NCBI RefSeq assembly: GCF_905147045.1
Contig: NC_065908.1
Span: forward strand, 6,634,001-6,698,000
Reading direction: 5' to 3'
DNA length: 64,000 nucleotides
DNA from: Nymphalis io
Lineage: Eukaryota; Arthropoda; Insecta; Lepidoptera; Nymphalidae
Part shown: positions 1-10,417 of the stretch, piece by piece
Layout: each line of letters opens with the position of its first letter
How positions within the stretch are numbered: position 1 is the first letter of the stretch
Notes under the pieces: generated by a model
Seen by the model: only the letters and a program-made list of their open reading frames with translations
Databases searched by the model: none
Told to the model about the DNA's origin: nothing
Made by a program: the position numbers and the translations under genes

Positions 1-336
1 GTAGAACGTTTACATTACTATGCCATATTTATGCAAACTTCGATAATAACAGACGCTAGACAATTATATAATAGCACTTTATATATAATGTACCTTTCAC
101 AAATTATCACATTGCATGTAAAAGTGAATATATGATACGAAAAAATCTTATACGAAAATTATATAAATATTCATACCATACCACAAAAGTATTTTATTTA
201 CGTATGTTTTGTAATTATAATAATTCATACAATAATTAACATTTGTTATATCTTTTACGAAAATTATATTTCTATGTAAACGTGAATGATATAAGAGTAT
301 GGGAAATTTTTAACCAAGTATTTTCTTTCTTTTCAG
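1..336 (+). other. Upstream AT-rich sequence, probably intron
   Basis: No coding frame or recognised repeat is visible. The segment ends in a pyrimidine tract (about 321-334) followed by CAG at 334-336, a good splice acceptor, so it is most likely the end of an intron separating an upstream non-coding first exon, outside the window, from the first coding exon. This is inferred from the acceptor and from the in-frame stop at 459-461. Confidence 0.5.
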
Positions 337-518
337 GTAAATAAATACAGAAAAGCGAAACAGGCCACCCGTGCGTGCTTGACAGTGATTAGTGACCTAC
401 TCGAAGCAACCGGAACCATTATGCCATATACATCAACAACAATCTAATACGTTGGACCTGACTCGAATTGCAATTGAAAGAACCGTTAGCTAATTATGCT
501 TATTTATTAACTCGCGAC
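337..518 (+). other. GRXCR1: 5' UTR portion of the GRXCR-like gene
   Basis: The segment lies between the likely acceptor at 336/337 and the first in-frame ATG at 519. An in-frame TGA at 459-461 closes the reading frame upstream, so translation cannot begin earlier on this exon. The TTG codons at 468 and 474 are open in frame but are not expected starts in an insect nuclear gene. A short upstream ORF lies within (421-447). The exon would begin with GTAA, directly after CAG. Confidence 0.5.
421..447 (+). other. Upstream ORF (8 codons plus stop) in the 5' UTR
   Basis: ATG at 421 opens a frame of eight codons ending in TAA at 445-447, which is 71 bases before the main ATG at 519 and in a different frame. 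Upstream ORFs of this kind can lower or gate translation of the main frame. That role is inference; only the ORF is seen. Its ATG has a thymine at -3, so the start context is weak. Confidence 0.35.
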
Positions 519-1970
519 ATGATGGAGGAGGTGACTACACGCCCCAATTTGGAGTACATCCCCCCTCTCCCCCCTAAAGTAAAGCAAATGACCGGATCGA
601 CTACTTTTACGCAGATAACTGGCGATGATGCTAGCCTCCGAGTGAACGGATTCACCGATAGTCGTTCAGACATGGACTCTCTAAGTTCGATGCACTCTCT
701 TGTCCTTAATTCTAAGACACCAACAACAACGGTATATTTAGCGGCGACCCAGCCAGAGCGACCCGCGATCGCTCCTAGTACAGACGCACTCAGCAACGGT
801 CCACACGTGGTCACTATCAGAATAAACACGGATGCTGATAAGCCGAAGGCGCCGAAAATTTCAAGCGTCCACCTCAAAAGTGACGTCGACTTTGATACTT
901 ATAAAATTAATGATAACAGCAAGAAGAACAACAGCTTAGTCAGACTTAATGTAGAAGAGAGTCGACCGAAAATTTTAGATAATGAGGATATTTTAAAGGT
1001 GGATAAGCCACCATACATTTATTGTAATTCATACGTGAACACAATGTCTAATATCGTAATGTCCAGTGGCCAATGCTCTCCAAGTGACACCTTAGATTCA
1101 GGGACGTGCAGTGACCTTGACGGTACACCGCCACCACTTCCAAAAAAGAAGACATTAAAATCTAACTCCGCAAAGAAAGTCTCCGTCACGGTAATTAACC
1201 AGTCAAGAAATCAAAGCGAGGTCGATTTCGAAGATAACGACTCAAACATATCGTGTGACTCGCTAAATAGTAGCGAGTTAAATGGAAGCGTGCATGCCGA
1301 CGAAAGTCACAGCGACGACGCGAGTAAAAAAGAAAAGAAACAGTCTTCCGAGGCAGCGCCACTAGTGCTAGCCAAAGTGAACAATAAAGACGGCAGCTTT
1401 CTACCACAAGGTCTTCTTCAAGACATTAGAGATCGTTCAGCGAAACTCAGCACGGTCGAAACTGAAAGTGAGTTACAGACTGAGCGGAATGAGGAAGTGA
1501 GTCAGAATATTAATGATAATGCAAATATATCAAAAGAAAGCGCTCAACTCACATCGTTCCGTTTAGTTTCCCAGCTTAATAGCGAAGTGAAGAAAAACAG
1601 TGCGGAATTGTTACCGGTAACTGAAACCAAAACGCCCCTCATTAGCGAGAGCACGTATGAAGAAAGAAAGCAATCAGAGAAAATGAAAGAAGACCATTTA
1701 TGTTATAGCAGTCACTATTTCGATACGGACAAATTTTATGACTTCCACTTAAATGAAAAACAATTCGATGATGTGTCGGTGAAAAGTGTTAGTGAAAATA
1801 AAAGTGTTTGTGAACAGCTATCTGAAATTGAGTATTTTGCGGGAATAAAAGATTACAAAAGTGAGGAGCCACCATCTACTATAAAAAGTTCAAAAGGAAC
1901 AATTCGTGGTGTAAAAAACCGCGTTCGTGCTGGGATTGCAACATTTCTTCAGATGCAAAGCACGACAAAG
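519..1970 (+). CDS. GRXCR1: GRXCR-like protein, coding exon 1 (residues 1-484)
   Basis: This exon encodes the variable N-terminal three quarters of the protein. The start is the first in-frame ATG after the TGA at 459-461. A second ATG follows immediately at 522 with a strong context (A at -3, G at +4) and could be used instead. The chain is polar and low-complexity, rich in Ser, Asn, Asp, Glu and Lys, with no membrane segment or signal peptide. Proline-rich SH3-type motifs occur at about residues 15-20 (PPLPPK) and 204-211 (PPPLPKKK). It ends with a basic stretch (460-484, including RGVKNRVRAG) that reads straight into the glutaredoxin domain of exon 2. The donor at 1971 is GTATTT after a complete AAG codon; read-through would add nine hydrophobic residues before a TAA at 1998. 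In vertebrates GRXCR1 acts in actin-rich stereocilia of hair cells; a similar sensory or actin-bundle role here is inference. Confidence 0.9.
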
Positions 1971-2000
1971 GTATTTCTTATTTTTTTTATTTTTATGTAA

Positions 2001-2990
2001 AAATAGAACTCGCTTGAAAAAAATGCTTAGTCAAAAACGCATTTGTCGGAATTAATTGCGCGTCAAAAACGTTGTAAAAGTGAGACGATTATTTCTTTGT
2101 TTTATTTAGTCTCCATACCAATGTCAAGTTAGCTAGCTACAAATCAGAAAGTTTGCATTAACTATTAACTGCTCATTATACACGTACTGATTTAGAGGTC
2201 ACAGTCAAGCATTTGAAAGTGCACGCGAGCACGTACCCTAAGGTATTACGACCGCTTTATTGAGGTGCAAGACTACCGAATACAATATGTATCGATAGTC
2301 AGTTATATACACGAGTAATTATGTTGTGTTCGTATTTATACTTCTTGAAAATAATAATATAATTGTTGTATTTCGATTCATATATTTTTTTACAAAAAAA
2401 TAAAATGTATTTACAATAGACGGTTTTATCGCCAGAGATATAAATTATCTATGTATAAAAGACTCAAATTATAATGAGCTGGAAAGAGGTAGAACACCTC
2501 TTTCCATTATATTTATAATCAAAAATCCATTTCAAGACTAAAAGTCAATCTTCAACATACAACATATTTTTATTTGAAGATTATGTGATAGAAAATTTTA
2601 AAACTTAAAGCAAAATTGTTATACATTATATATCATCATTTATAATACACGCATTGTTTGTATATGTTTTGAAATTTTTAAATGAAAACCTTCATGATAT
2701 TCAAAACAATGGTATAAGTACACAAGAAACAAGCAACAATTACTGTCTTAATTACATTTGTAATTATTAACGGGTGATCTGGTTAATTATTTGCTAACAA
2801 TGACCTATTGTCATTTAAATGACGGTAAATTTTATACGCATGACATGAAAATGATTATACTTCAAGTTCAGTAGTGCGAATCTGTAAAACTTATTCATTA
2901 CTAACCCGTGAAATATTAACAATCGACTTATAATTATATACTATTTTGATGCGCTCTTAAAATGTTATAATTATTATGGTCAATGTCGCA
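2001..2990. other. Unannotated intron sequence
   Basis: AT-rich, with no coding frame and no repeat that I recognise. It contains a short perfect hairpin (2481-2505) and one TATCGATA octamer at 2290-2297, which matches the Drosophila DRE core. A single match of this size is expected by chance. Confidence 0.6.
2481..2505. repeat. Short perfect inverted repeat (10-bp arms, 5-base loop)
   Basis: GGAAAGAGGT at 2481-2490 is the exact reverse complement of 2496-2505, with the loop AGAAC between. After a five-base bulge on the left side (GAGCT), ATAAT at 2471-2475 can also pair with ATTAT at 2506-2510. The stem is short for a miRNA precursor. Function is unknown. Confidence 0.5.
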
Positions 2991-3079
2991 TATCACTTTC
3001 TAACATCCGACCCGACTGATTTCTGCGGCACCTAACCCTACTGTACTCTTCGAAACTCATCGCAAAAATTTGTCGTAAA

Positions 3080-3232
3080 ATGTCAGAAGAAGAAGAGGTG
3101 ATGAAGTCAATGTCACATACATTGACCATATTAGTTATAGCATTTACTTTACATTATTTCCAACGATATTATTGGTACGTTTATAGTAAAATAAATTTAA
3201 GCAATCCAGTAGTAAGCGAGGTATATTTCTAA
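3080..3232 (+). CDS. Candidate 50-residue small ORF with a membrane-like segment
   Basis: ATG at 3080 opens 50 codons ending in TAA at 3230-3232; the frame is open back to a TGA at 3017. The product would have an acidic N-terminus (MSEEEEV), then a hydrophobic and aromatic stretch at about residues 14-35 (TLTILVIAFTLHYF followed by RYYWYVY), then a short polar tail. That is the layout of a single-pass micropeptide. The ATG has A at -3. The surrounding 3000-3310 looks less AT-rich than its flanks, and a possible acceptor (3246) and donor (3303) lie just downstream. I do not recognise a family. An ORF of this size can occur by chance in intron DNA, so this remains a candidate only. Confidence 0.25.
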   Translation: MSEEEEVMKSMSHTLTILVIAFTLHYFQRYYWYVYSKINLSNPVVSEVYF

Positions 3233-3246
3233 ATTATTCACTTCAG

Positions 3247-3302
3247 CAGAGAACCTTTTCATACCGCGGGGAATTAGTACCCTTAATCTTCACCGGGACA
3301 TG
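3247..3302 (+). other. Possible cryptic exon, 56 bases
   Basis: A pyrimidine-containing acceptor (CTTCAG ending at 3246) and a strong donor (GTAAGC at 3303) bracket 56 bases that are open in one frame. It lies 14 bases after the small ORF at 3080-3232. The gap is too short to be an intron between the two, so they would belong to different transcripts. There is no homology evidence. Confidence 0.15.
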
Positions 3303-3764
3303 GTAAGCCCTTAATTTAAACGAAATAACAATGTCTTTTATATTGAGAATTTGGCTACTTTACTATAGAATATAACATGATAAAAAAATGGCATAAATAT
3401 AAAAAAAATATCCTTTACACTTAAATATGATGTCATCCAAAGATTTTTTATGAAATATAACCTTAATTTTTTTATATAAAATATAATTATTATTCAAATA
3501 TTTTAGGTGGTATTAAAAAAAATCATTAACAAATAGTCTATCTGATGATAGGAAATTAATGAAACAGATGATATGACAAGTTATTTGTCAATGCCAACAG
3601 ATTGAGTATGAGAATTTGTTTAAGAACGTCACCTTAAACAATAGACGTAACGATAAAAGAAAATGCCTTAACGTGTTCAATTGTGATTGTTTTGACATTG
3701 ATTGATTACTACGATTATAAAAAGATTCTCTGCCTCGGATTGATTCAATGCTTATCTATATCTT

Positions 3765-3965
3765 AACCGTGCCTCGTTGGTATATTTCTTAGATCATATG
3801 GCTGCAGAGGTCCTAGGTTTAAAGGTCAATAACAGTAATTGGGTTCATCCGTCATATTGTCAAGTAGTAGAGTAAGGAAGTAACAGTCGCAACCTGCGAG
3901 TGTTTCATTCCAACGCCTATGAATACACATAAAGCGGTTGGTTCTTCGCCTGATCTTTACATATT
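3765..3965 (+). mobile_element. Degenerate tRNA-headed SINE, family C
   Basis: It begins with a tRNA-like head resembling the copies at 20166 and 39695 (GCCTCGTTGGT, then CTGCAGAGGTCCTAGGTT as a B-box region) and continues with diverged body similarity (CGGTTGGTTCTTCGCCTGAT). It is heavily mutated, so it is an old copy. Confidence 0.45.
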
Positions 3966-4091
3966 CATGTCAGATTTGATTGAGAATGAGGGAAGACCTG
4001 ACCTGACATACACACCCAAACGATTATATAATTAATATATATTTAAGCATGTAGGAAGCTGTTAAACAATGACGCCTTCCAATTAAGTAGC

Positions 4092-4326
4092 AGTAGTAAT
4101 GGCCTGTTAATGTCCACGGCTGGGCTAAGACCTCCTTTCCTTTTTGAGGAGGCTTTGAATTTACTCCACTACGTTGCTCCAATGCTTGTTGGATACACGT
4201 GGCAAATTGTCGTCCGCCACATCAAGGTATCCTTTAACTGTGTTTTTTTTCAATGTCCAGCTGAATTATAAACACAAATTAAGCACATCGAAATTCTCGT
4301 CTTCTAACTACTGGACCAATACGGCT
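4092..4326 (-). mobile_element. tRNA-derived SINE, family B, diverged
   Basis: In reverse orientation it shows the family 3' end (GGCCTGTTAATGTCC, then CTGGGCTAAGACCTCC), the GCTCCAATGC block, the AATTAAGCACAT block and the tRNA-derived head near 4310-4326. It carries many substitutions compared with the copies at 46513 and 48767. Confidence 0.65.
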
Positions 4327-4599
4327 CACACAACTTTCGATTAAATATTTTTAAAAACATCGTTTCTTAGAAACTCCTTGTCAAAAAACAGATACGGAAA
4401 TGTTTTGGTAAAATTTACCAATCTTCAATTTACACGTCACGAAAGCCTATTGGTAATTGCTTTACATTACCAAAATTAAATATTTATACTCTAAATTATA
4501 AATATTTTTATAACAGTCACTCGATTGCGAGTTAGTTGGTTGGCGTTCTTATTCAAAAACATTTCAAGATACATGCATCACTTTAGTAAAAAACAGAAT

Positions 4600-5090
4600 T
4601 GCTTATATGTTGTATTTAGGACCAGCAATTAATGAGTGATAAGTAATTATTAAAATAAGTGTGAATGAAACGGAAATAGAACATTACAACCTAGTAACAT
4701 AAGAAGCAGCTCAATGACAAAAACAACGAAAATAAAACCTTCATTTTTATTATGTTTAGACTTAAGTTGATGGGCAGAGCTCATGTTTCAATACTATTAG
4801 GTAAGATATTTGTTAGACTAGTTTCATTTTATCAAGATATTTATAACTCTATTTTGAATTTGAATTCGTAATTGCTGCATAATCATAAAGTAGATAAACC
4901 CGTATCAATGTTACATAATTTGTATATACATTTTACCACCCACATCACTTTTACACAACCGATTAAAAGCCTATTACGTTTAGACGGTATTATAGAACAC
5001 CTGATTCATCATTGTATTGAACGATCAGTAAAAAAATTAGAATTTTTGTAGCAAATGTTATATGACAGGCTGACAACAGTCGTAATCTAT
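4600..5090. other. Unannotated intron sequence
   Basis: AT-rich, with no recognisable feature. Confidence 0.5.
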
Positions 5091-5093
5091 CAA

Positions 5094-5215
5094 CTGTTTT
5101 TATAAATGCGAAAGTATATCCGTCTGTATGTTGAACCGATTTTGCTGAACCGATTTTAATGAGATTTGGTATAAAGCAAGCGTCAACTCTGATTATGCCC
5201 AGCAATGACAATTAA
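5094..5215 (+). repeat. Lepidopteran dispersed repeat with the ATAAATGCGAAAGT motif
   Basis: The order ATAAATGCGAAAGTAT, CCGTCTGTATGTT, AACCGATTTTAATGAG, TTTGGTATAAAGCAAGC recurs at 14838, 19437, 35310, 54970 and 59567 in this window. It is a common lepidopteran repeat that I know from other genomes. I cannot say which transposon it derives from. Confidence 0.55.
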
Positions 5216-5254
5216 TAAATAGTTTTTAATGGTATTGACATAAACTTGGAATGT

Positions 5255-5512
5255 AATAATATCCTGGGACATTATGCACACATTCATTCATATGAGCAGA
5301 GCTTGCACTATGGAAACCAGACAACTGATATACTACATATACTACTTTTCCCTTATAATATATTTCCCAATACATACTTATATAGATAATAACACCCAGA
5401 CTCAGGACAAACAGACATGTTCATGCACATAAATGTCTGTCCTGGGTGGGAATTGAACCCACAACCTTCGGCGTAAAAGGCAAGTCTCTACTAACCACAC
5501 CAACCGGCCCGT
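5255..5512 (-). mobile_element. tRNA-headed SINE, family D, full-length
   Basis: On the - strand it starts near 5512 with a tRNA-like head containing an A box (GTTGGTGTGGTTAGTAG) and a B box (GGTTCAATTCC). It runs through a body shared almost word for word with 53034-53260 (GACAGACATTTATGTGCATG, then TAGTATATCAGTTGTCTGG) and ends at GTCCCAGGATATTATT. The acceptor-stem sides are not complementary, so this is a SINE head and not a tRNA gene. Confidence 0.75.
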
Positions 5513-5721
5513 CATGTGATGTCATGTCAGGTCCTGTGTCAGTTTGTAATAAAATATAATGGCAATACATTCTTCTCTCTGAATATACCACATAGACTTC
5601 TTTATATACCTATTACCGGACATCTCGCCCCTCACCTCGCGAGTGAAAACTATAAATATAGTCTCATATTAAATGTCTCAGAGAGTGGTGCCGGAATTAT
5701 AACCAATTCCGTACATCGATC

Positions 5722-5795
5722 GTGCGCCACCAAAAATGATCTTGAAAATGTCATACCCCTTTTGTTTGTTATTAAACTGGCTTACTCACCCTATA
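5722..5795 (-). repeat. Relic of A-tailed retroposon, family A
   Basis: TGCGCCACCAA followed by ACTGGCTTACTCACCCT in the right order and spacing matches the middle of family A with heavy decay. It is one of the weakest matches. Confidence 0.3.
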
Positions 5796-5869
5796 AATTC
5801 CTACAAAGTAAAAGAATTTCCTGCAAAAAGACCACATGGATCTCAATCATGAGTCTTCAATTAAAATGA

Positions 5870-6378
5870 TAGAACTCGTACAAACAAGGTGTTGGAAAGT
5901 ATCGTGAGTAAATATGCATATCCGCTTAATGTAGTTATTTTTTTCATCAACCTTTGTATTCAATCATCCTAATATTCCCACAAATTATTCCCGTTGTTTA
6001 AACTAACACCAATTTATTAAAGTAATTATATTAAATCAACCACTACCTTTGTAATTAGCCCACTTATAATCGATTTAATTACAGCCCTTGATCGTACATC
6101 TGTCAATTATTTTCCGCTTTTCCAAGTCGAGTAATTAAAGTAAAAATGCCATTTCCTTGCAAAGATCTCACGATGAGAGGAAGAGACATCATGTAATGAT
6201 TCAATAGAAATACGCGATGCTGGGAAAGTTGTATTAAAAAAAATGTATTTACTTTGTGTTGATAGAAACGTATGCTGTAATTAAATTGCTCTATATATGG
6301 TCACTGGTTTCAATTTAGATGTAAACGATTAAAAGTTATTTGTTAAGATATTATTTATTTAAATATATGGATGTTATC
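5870..6378. other. Unannotated intron sequence
   Basis: AT-rich, with no feature recognised. Confidence 0.5.
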
Positions 6379-6676
6379 TTTTTTTTTTTTTTTTATAGAA
6401 TAGGAAGGTGGACGAGCATATGGGCCACCTGATGGTAAGTGGTCACCAAACGCCCTTAGACATTGGCATTCTAAGAAATGTCAACCATCGCTTATAGCCA
6501 ATGCGCCACCAACCTTGGGAACTAAGATTTTATGTCCCTTGTGCCTGTAATTACACTGGCTCACTCACCCTTCAAACCGGAACACAACAATATCAAGTAT
6601 TGCTGTTTTGCGGTAGAATATCTGATGAGTGGGTGGTACCTACCCAGACGAGCTTGCACAAAGCCCTACCACCAGT
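6379..6676 (-). mobile_element. A-tailed retroposon, family A, full-length and young
   Basis: A poly(T) run at the left end (the A tail of the - strand) is followed by the TATAGAATAGGAAGGTGGAC end, and the other end is ACCACCAGT. It is almost identical to the copies at 13071, 31480, 43931 and 63808. The open frames seen through it repeat in every copy and reflect shared sequence. It could be a SINE or the 3' end of a LINE; no coding capacity is visible. Confidence 0.85.
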
Positions 6677-6764
6677 CAAAAATCTTAATACAATTAGTAT
6701 TTTGTACTTCATAAGCCATAATAATCCATTTGTTGAAACACATGAATCTTAACCGAAAATTCCA

Positions 6765-6975
6765 GATTCCGGGCAAATACTACTGAATTTTCATATGCCT
6801 AATTTTACATATAAATCATCAATAATCATATCGTACTCGTCCGTGATCGTGAGGAAACCTGCATAAAATATCAGATGAGAGTCTGCCACATGTATAACCA
6901 ACACGCATTGGAATGAGGTCCAAACCTCGAACGAAGAGTTGGGCTTACCAGCATTGGGAAGTTTATATGCTGTTG
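6765..6975 (+). mobile_element. tRNA-derived SINE, family B, 5'-truncated and diverged
   Basis: The head is mostly missing. The body reads CCGGGCAAATACTACTGAAT, then GAGGAAACCTGC, CACATGTATAACCAACACGC and TTGGGCTTACCAGCATTGGG. These are the family B blocks in + orientation with many changes. Confidence 0.6.
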
Positions 6976-7194
6976 GTTTTATTTATTCAAAAATTCTCCA
7001 ATGGAAAAAAACATATAATTCATATACTCATATACTCCACCTGAGATTATAAAGATGTAATTTAAGATATAATTCATAGTTTTGCGTAGTTGTTTCATTG
7101 TTCACGTATTCGAATAAAAAATTAAAAGTATTTAAAAGTTTCATCAAAAATATTACACCCCGTCTTATTGCCTCTATTGGTGACAGGAGCCCTC

Positions 7195-7285
7195 CAGTGG
7201 TTCATTTTTCGCGAATCGGAATTGCGATTCAAGGGCAAATGCCGCTAGCATTCTTGCCACCGATCCACGCGGTCACGATTTGTAC
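7195..7285 (+). repeat. LINE ORF2 C-terminal relic (copy 1 of 3)
   Basis: The segment reads GAATTGCGATTCAAGGG, then GCTAGCATTCTTGCCACC, and recurs inverted at 22685-22770 and diverged at 36035-36090. In translation it is close to RIGIAIQ(R)GNAASILAT with one frameshift, which looks like the end of a non-LTR retrotransposon reverse-transcriptase ORF. The clade is not determined. Confidence 0.4.
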
Positions 7286-7329
7286 AGTAACTATTTTAAA
7301 TTTTTATTTGTATTTATTGAATGCTTAAT

Positions 7330-8271
7330 TATTTGAATAAATAAATAATATTGTTTTACGGCACCGTGAATAAAAACATATTATCGAAAACCTTCATATT
7401 TTTCATTATCTAAGTAAATAAAAGTTGGTTATTTAGTTTAATCTAAGCCCTTTGGATAAAAATATGTAAATTTCGATTCACATACAAAAAATATTATCAG
7501 ATTTTTGCTTTTAACATAATTATTTGTAATAGATACCTTAGATATGTACGTTTCATTTATTCAAAAATATGTATTTTAATACTGCTCTGATCTGCTCCCG
7601 TGTTTATCAATAAATTTATTAACAAAATATTTATTAAATAGGACTTTTAAATCGAGAGATTAGTGCATTAAAATAAACAATATTTTCAGCTTTTTTGGAA
7701 AAGCGGTTAACGGCTACTTATATAGTAATATTATATACTAAAACATTTATCGAAACGCCGTGCATCTTCGTGTATAGTTGTTATGTGTATAGGCATAATA
7801 GTTTTTCAGTTAAGCACAATAAAAAAATCGTCTAATATATATAATATTTCATTAACAATAATTAAATTGAAATATTATATTAAATATATTCTGTTACTAT
7901 TTATTTGTATCGAGACGATAAAATCGATTTTACTGAGCATCGAGAAATCGCTCATTAAACATTACGAACACGGTCAATCTTGCTTAGATTTCTACTAGTT
8001 TGCTACTTAACCCGTTCAATTTGTTTGAATCAGTCAGCTCATTACTTTCGTATTATTGTCAATTTGTCGCAATTGAAATGTAAGCCGCTGGGTGTCATTA
8101 TTTTTGATAGCATTTTTTTAACGTTATTTTCTCGTATTATATCTTTTACATCTATTTTTGGATTGTTATGTTAATTTAATAATGTTAGTTAGAAATCAGA
8201 TGTTGTTTACGACGTGTAGTGTTAATCTTTTTAGTAGGTTTATTGTAATTATAGTTAACTAAGACAGTAAC
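7330..8271. other. Unannotated intron sequence
   Basis: Very AT-rich. Open frames of 64-76 codons occur, but their composition looks like chance AT-rich translation (Ile, Leu, Tyr, Lys). Nothing is recognised. Confidence 0.5.
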
Positions 8272-8275
8272 AGTA

Positions 8276-8532
8276 CAGTAACAGCCTGTAAATGTCCCAC
8301 TGCTGGGCAAAGGCAGGAGGCCTCCCTTTTTGAGGAGAAGGTTTGGAGCTTATTCCACCACGCTGCTCGAATGCGGGTTGGTGACATGTGGCAGAATTTC
8401 TTTGAAATTAGACACATGCAGGTTTCCTCACGTTGTTTTCCTTCACCGTATAGCACGAGATGAATTATATTCACAAATTAAGCCACGATAGTCGGTTAAG
8501 ATTCACGCGTTCTTACCACTAGCCATCTCGGT
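8276..8532 (-). mobile_element. tRNA-derived SINE, family B, 3'-complete
   Basis: From left to right it shows the inverted 3' end (CAGCCTGTAAATGTCCCACT), GAGGAGAAGGTTTGGAGC, TGCAGGTTTCCTCACG, and the tRNA-derived head ending in CCATCTCGG. Part of the B-box region is deleted between the AATTAAGC block and TCGGTTAAGATTCACGCG. Confidence 0.8.
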
Positions 8533-9059
8533 ATTCAGGATAATCGTAATTATATGTAACTAAGACATGAGGAAAATATACCTTATTAAAATTATCAATT
8601 AAAAAGCGATTTACAGACGAAAATTTATAGCATTATGGATTTAATTAATAATAAATATGTTTATACTTAGCGCCGCTTAAAATACATTAAAGGTCTGTTA
8701 AGCGAATTTATTTTTTAAAGAAACAAACAAAGTTATTGAAATTAATTTTCCGATGTGTTATTTTTATAAATATAAATCCTTTGTACGTCTGTATATGTCA
8801 CTGAACTCTATAGAAACGACTAGTCTAATTTTGATTACATTATTTATATATGTTTGGGTCTCTGGAATCTAAAGATGATTGGACCGGATAGGTGGCGCAG
8901 CGATCGGGTTCTATGATTAAATAAAATTCTTATTTCGCTCGTATGAATTCTGGACGGGCAGATAGTATATTGTGTAATTAAATTTAATGAAGTAAGATAT
9001 ATAATACAATTTTACAGTGGGTACAAATTTATATTTAAGATGTGTTTTTATCTTTTTAT

Positions 9060-9165
9060 GTGAAATGTCTATAGCGCAATAGAAGTAAGACCGACTTATA
9101 TGCCGTGACGGCGAACGGCACGACCAAAGAGGGCGTCCTTCTGTAGCCGTCATGCTGCCTCTCCT
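9060..9165 (+). repeat. GC-rich dispersed repeat with GCCGT-ACGGC core (copy 1)
   Basis: ATGCCGTGACGGCGAACGGC with flanking GAAATGTCTAT on one side and CATGCTGCCTCTCC on the other matches the reverse complement of 47565-47665, and more loosely 42540-42645. It is probably a fragment of one transposable element family. Confidence 0.45.
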
Positions 9166-10004
9166 TATATATATATTTGTTATAGTATCTAAACTCTGTT
9201 TTTATATAAGTTTATATATTGGTGTATAAAACATTTATTTATTTTTATTTATTATACGTTTATAATAATACCATCTTACCAATTCTTTATCCATTCACAT
9301 CGTTTTTTTTATCTCAATCAAAATGTATTTTGGTTAACACAACTTGTTAAGTAGTAGATAGCCACTGTATGCATAAATGATTTCTTGTTCGACAATTAGC
9401 TTTTTAGTTTTTTATTGTGACAATTAAAAACCAAAACGACCTTCGTCGGGTTTTTTTATATATATAGAATCTAGGTATGTATAGTATTTGTACATTAATG
9501 TCTTCCGTATGTATATAAAGACGTGAATCGTCCTTGATATTAATAAACTATGCTATGTACATTCACTCGTGAAAATTTTAAAGTGCTGTAAAATAAAAAT
9601 GCAACAATTTTATTGCTTAAATAACTTAATATTATAATAGATGTAAAAAGTGGAATTCGCTAATTGACTTGTTTGTAATACAGTATTACTTAATGTTGTT
9701 ACAAATATTTTATTAGGTTTTTTTTTGTCTTAGTATCTTAATATGATTTACGAAAGGTCTAATAATGTTATTTATGTATGCAACATTACGATTAAAATAT
9801 ACTTTTAGATTTTTGTGATTTTTTTTTTTGTTTAATTTGTCTTCGTTATGAGGCCATTATGATCATCTTTCACGTTTGGGATTGGGTGTTTTAACTTCAA
9901 CGCTTTATGTGTTTGGTTCAAATCTTGCAACTAAATATCACTGAAAATATGTTCTGACAAGAAATTTCCCAATTAGATATATTTATCACTCCTTTCATCT
10001 CCAA
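9166..10004. other. Unannotated intron sequence
   Basis: AT-rich with T-runs. No feature recognised. Confidence 0.5.
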
Positions 10005-10112
10005 TGCGTTAGCGATCCCGGGGCACTCCTCGTTAAGACGGAAAGGGTACCGCTGGTTTTTTAGTGGTTATTCTCTCGAACATCGGCGAGCCCCACAAAC
10101 CCCCCCCCCCCC
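10005..10112 (+). repeat. Dispersed GC-rich repeat, LINE-end-like, with a C-run
   Basis: GCGATCCCGGGGCACTCCTC, then AAGACGGAAAGGGTACCGCTGG, matches the inverted 21995-22082. The segment ends in a run of 14 or 15 cytosines near 10098-10112, an obvious slippage site. It resembles a lepidopteran non-LTR 3' region, an assignment made from memory. Confidence 0.45.
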
Positions 10113-10175
10113 ACTGTTCCCGTGGGGGAAACATGTAATGCGTTTGTCCAGCGAAAAAAAAATCTGCAATACGTT

Positions 10176-10302
10176 ACTAACCGTGGAAACCAAGATGTTT
10201 CTTGTGCCTGTACTTACACTGATTCACTTGACCTTATAACAGGAATACGACAATACTAATTATTGCTGTTTAACCAGACGGACTAGCACAAAGTCCTACC
10301 AA
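10176..10302 (-). repeat. Degenerate family A retroposon fragment
   Basis: CTTGTGCCTGTACTTACACT, TATTGCTGTTTAACC and ACTAGCACAAAGTCCTACCA match the promoter-side half of family A in - orientation, with a deletion of the segment around TAGAATATCTGATGAG. Confidence 0.55.
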
Positions 10303-10417
10303 GTAAATAAAAGCTTGATTGACAAAATAATTTTCTTTGGTTTATTATATCTTAATTCTAAGAGACGAGATGGCCCAACGACTAGAACGCAAGTATTAGT
10401 CAAGGCTAAGCATAATT

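Noticed and set aside
468..518. Start of the GRXCR-like frame at the TTG of 468
   Set aside because: A TTG start is not expected for an insect nuclear gene. The first in-frame ATG is at 519, followed by another at 522 in a strong context.
500..877. 125-codon frame on the - strand
   Set aside because: It lies fully inside the strongly supported + exon and is a shadow of its codon pattern.
1195..1407. 70-codon frame on the - strand
   Set aside because: Shadow of exon 1; no recognisable domain.
3080..3302. Splicing of the small ORF at 3080 to the putative exon at 3247
   Set aside because: Any donor within the ORF end would leave an intron under about 50 bases, too short for insect splicing.
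5439..5512. A tRNA gene on the - strand
   Set aside because: The A and B boxes are good, but the two sides of the acceptor stem do not pair and the sequence continues into a SINE body shared with 53028-53260.
6501..6752. Recurrent frame beginning MRHQPWELRFYVPCAC
   Set aside because: It occurs at the same place in every young family A copy (6501, 13247, 17689, 31601, 44047). It is carried by the repeat, crosses from it into unrelated flanks, and is broken in older copies.
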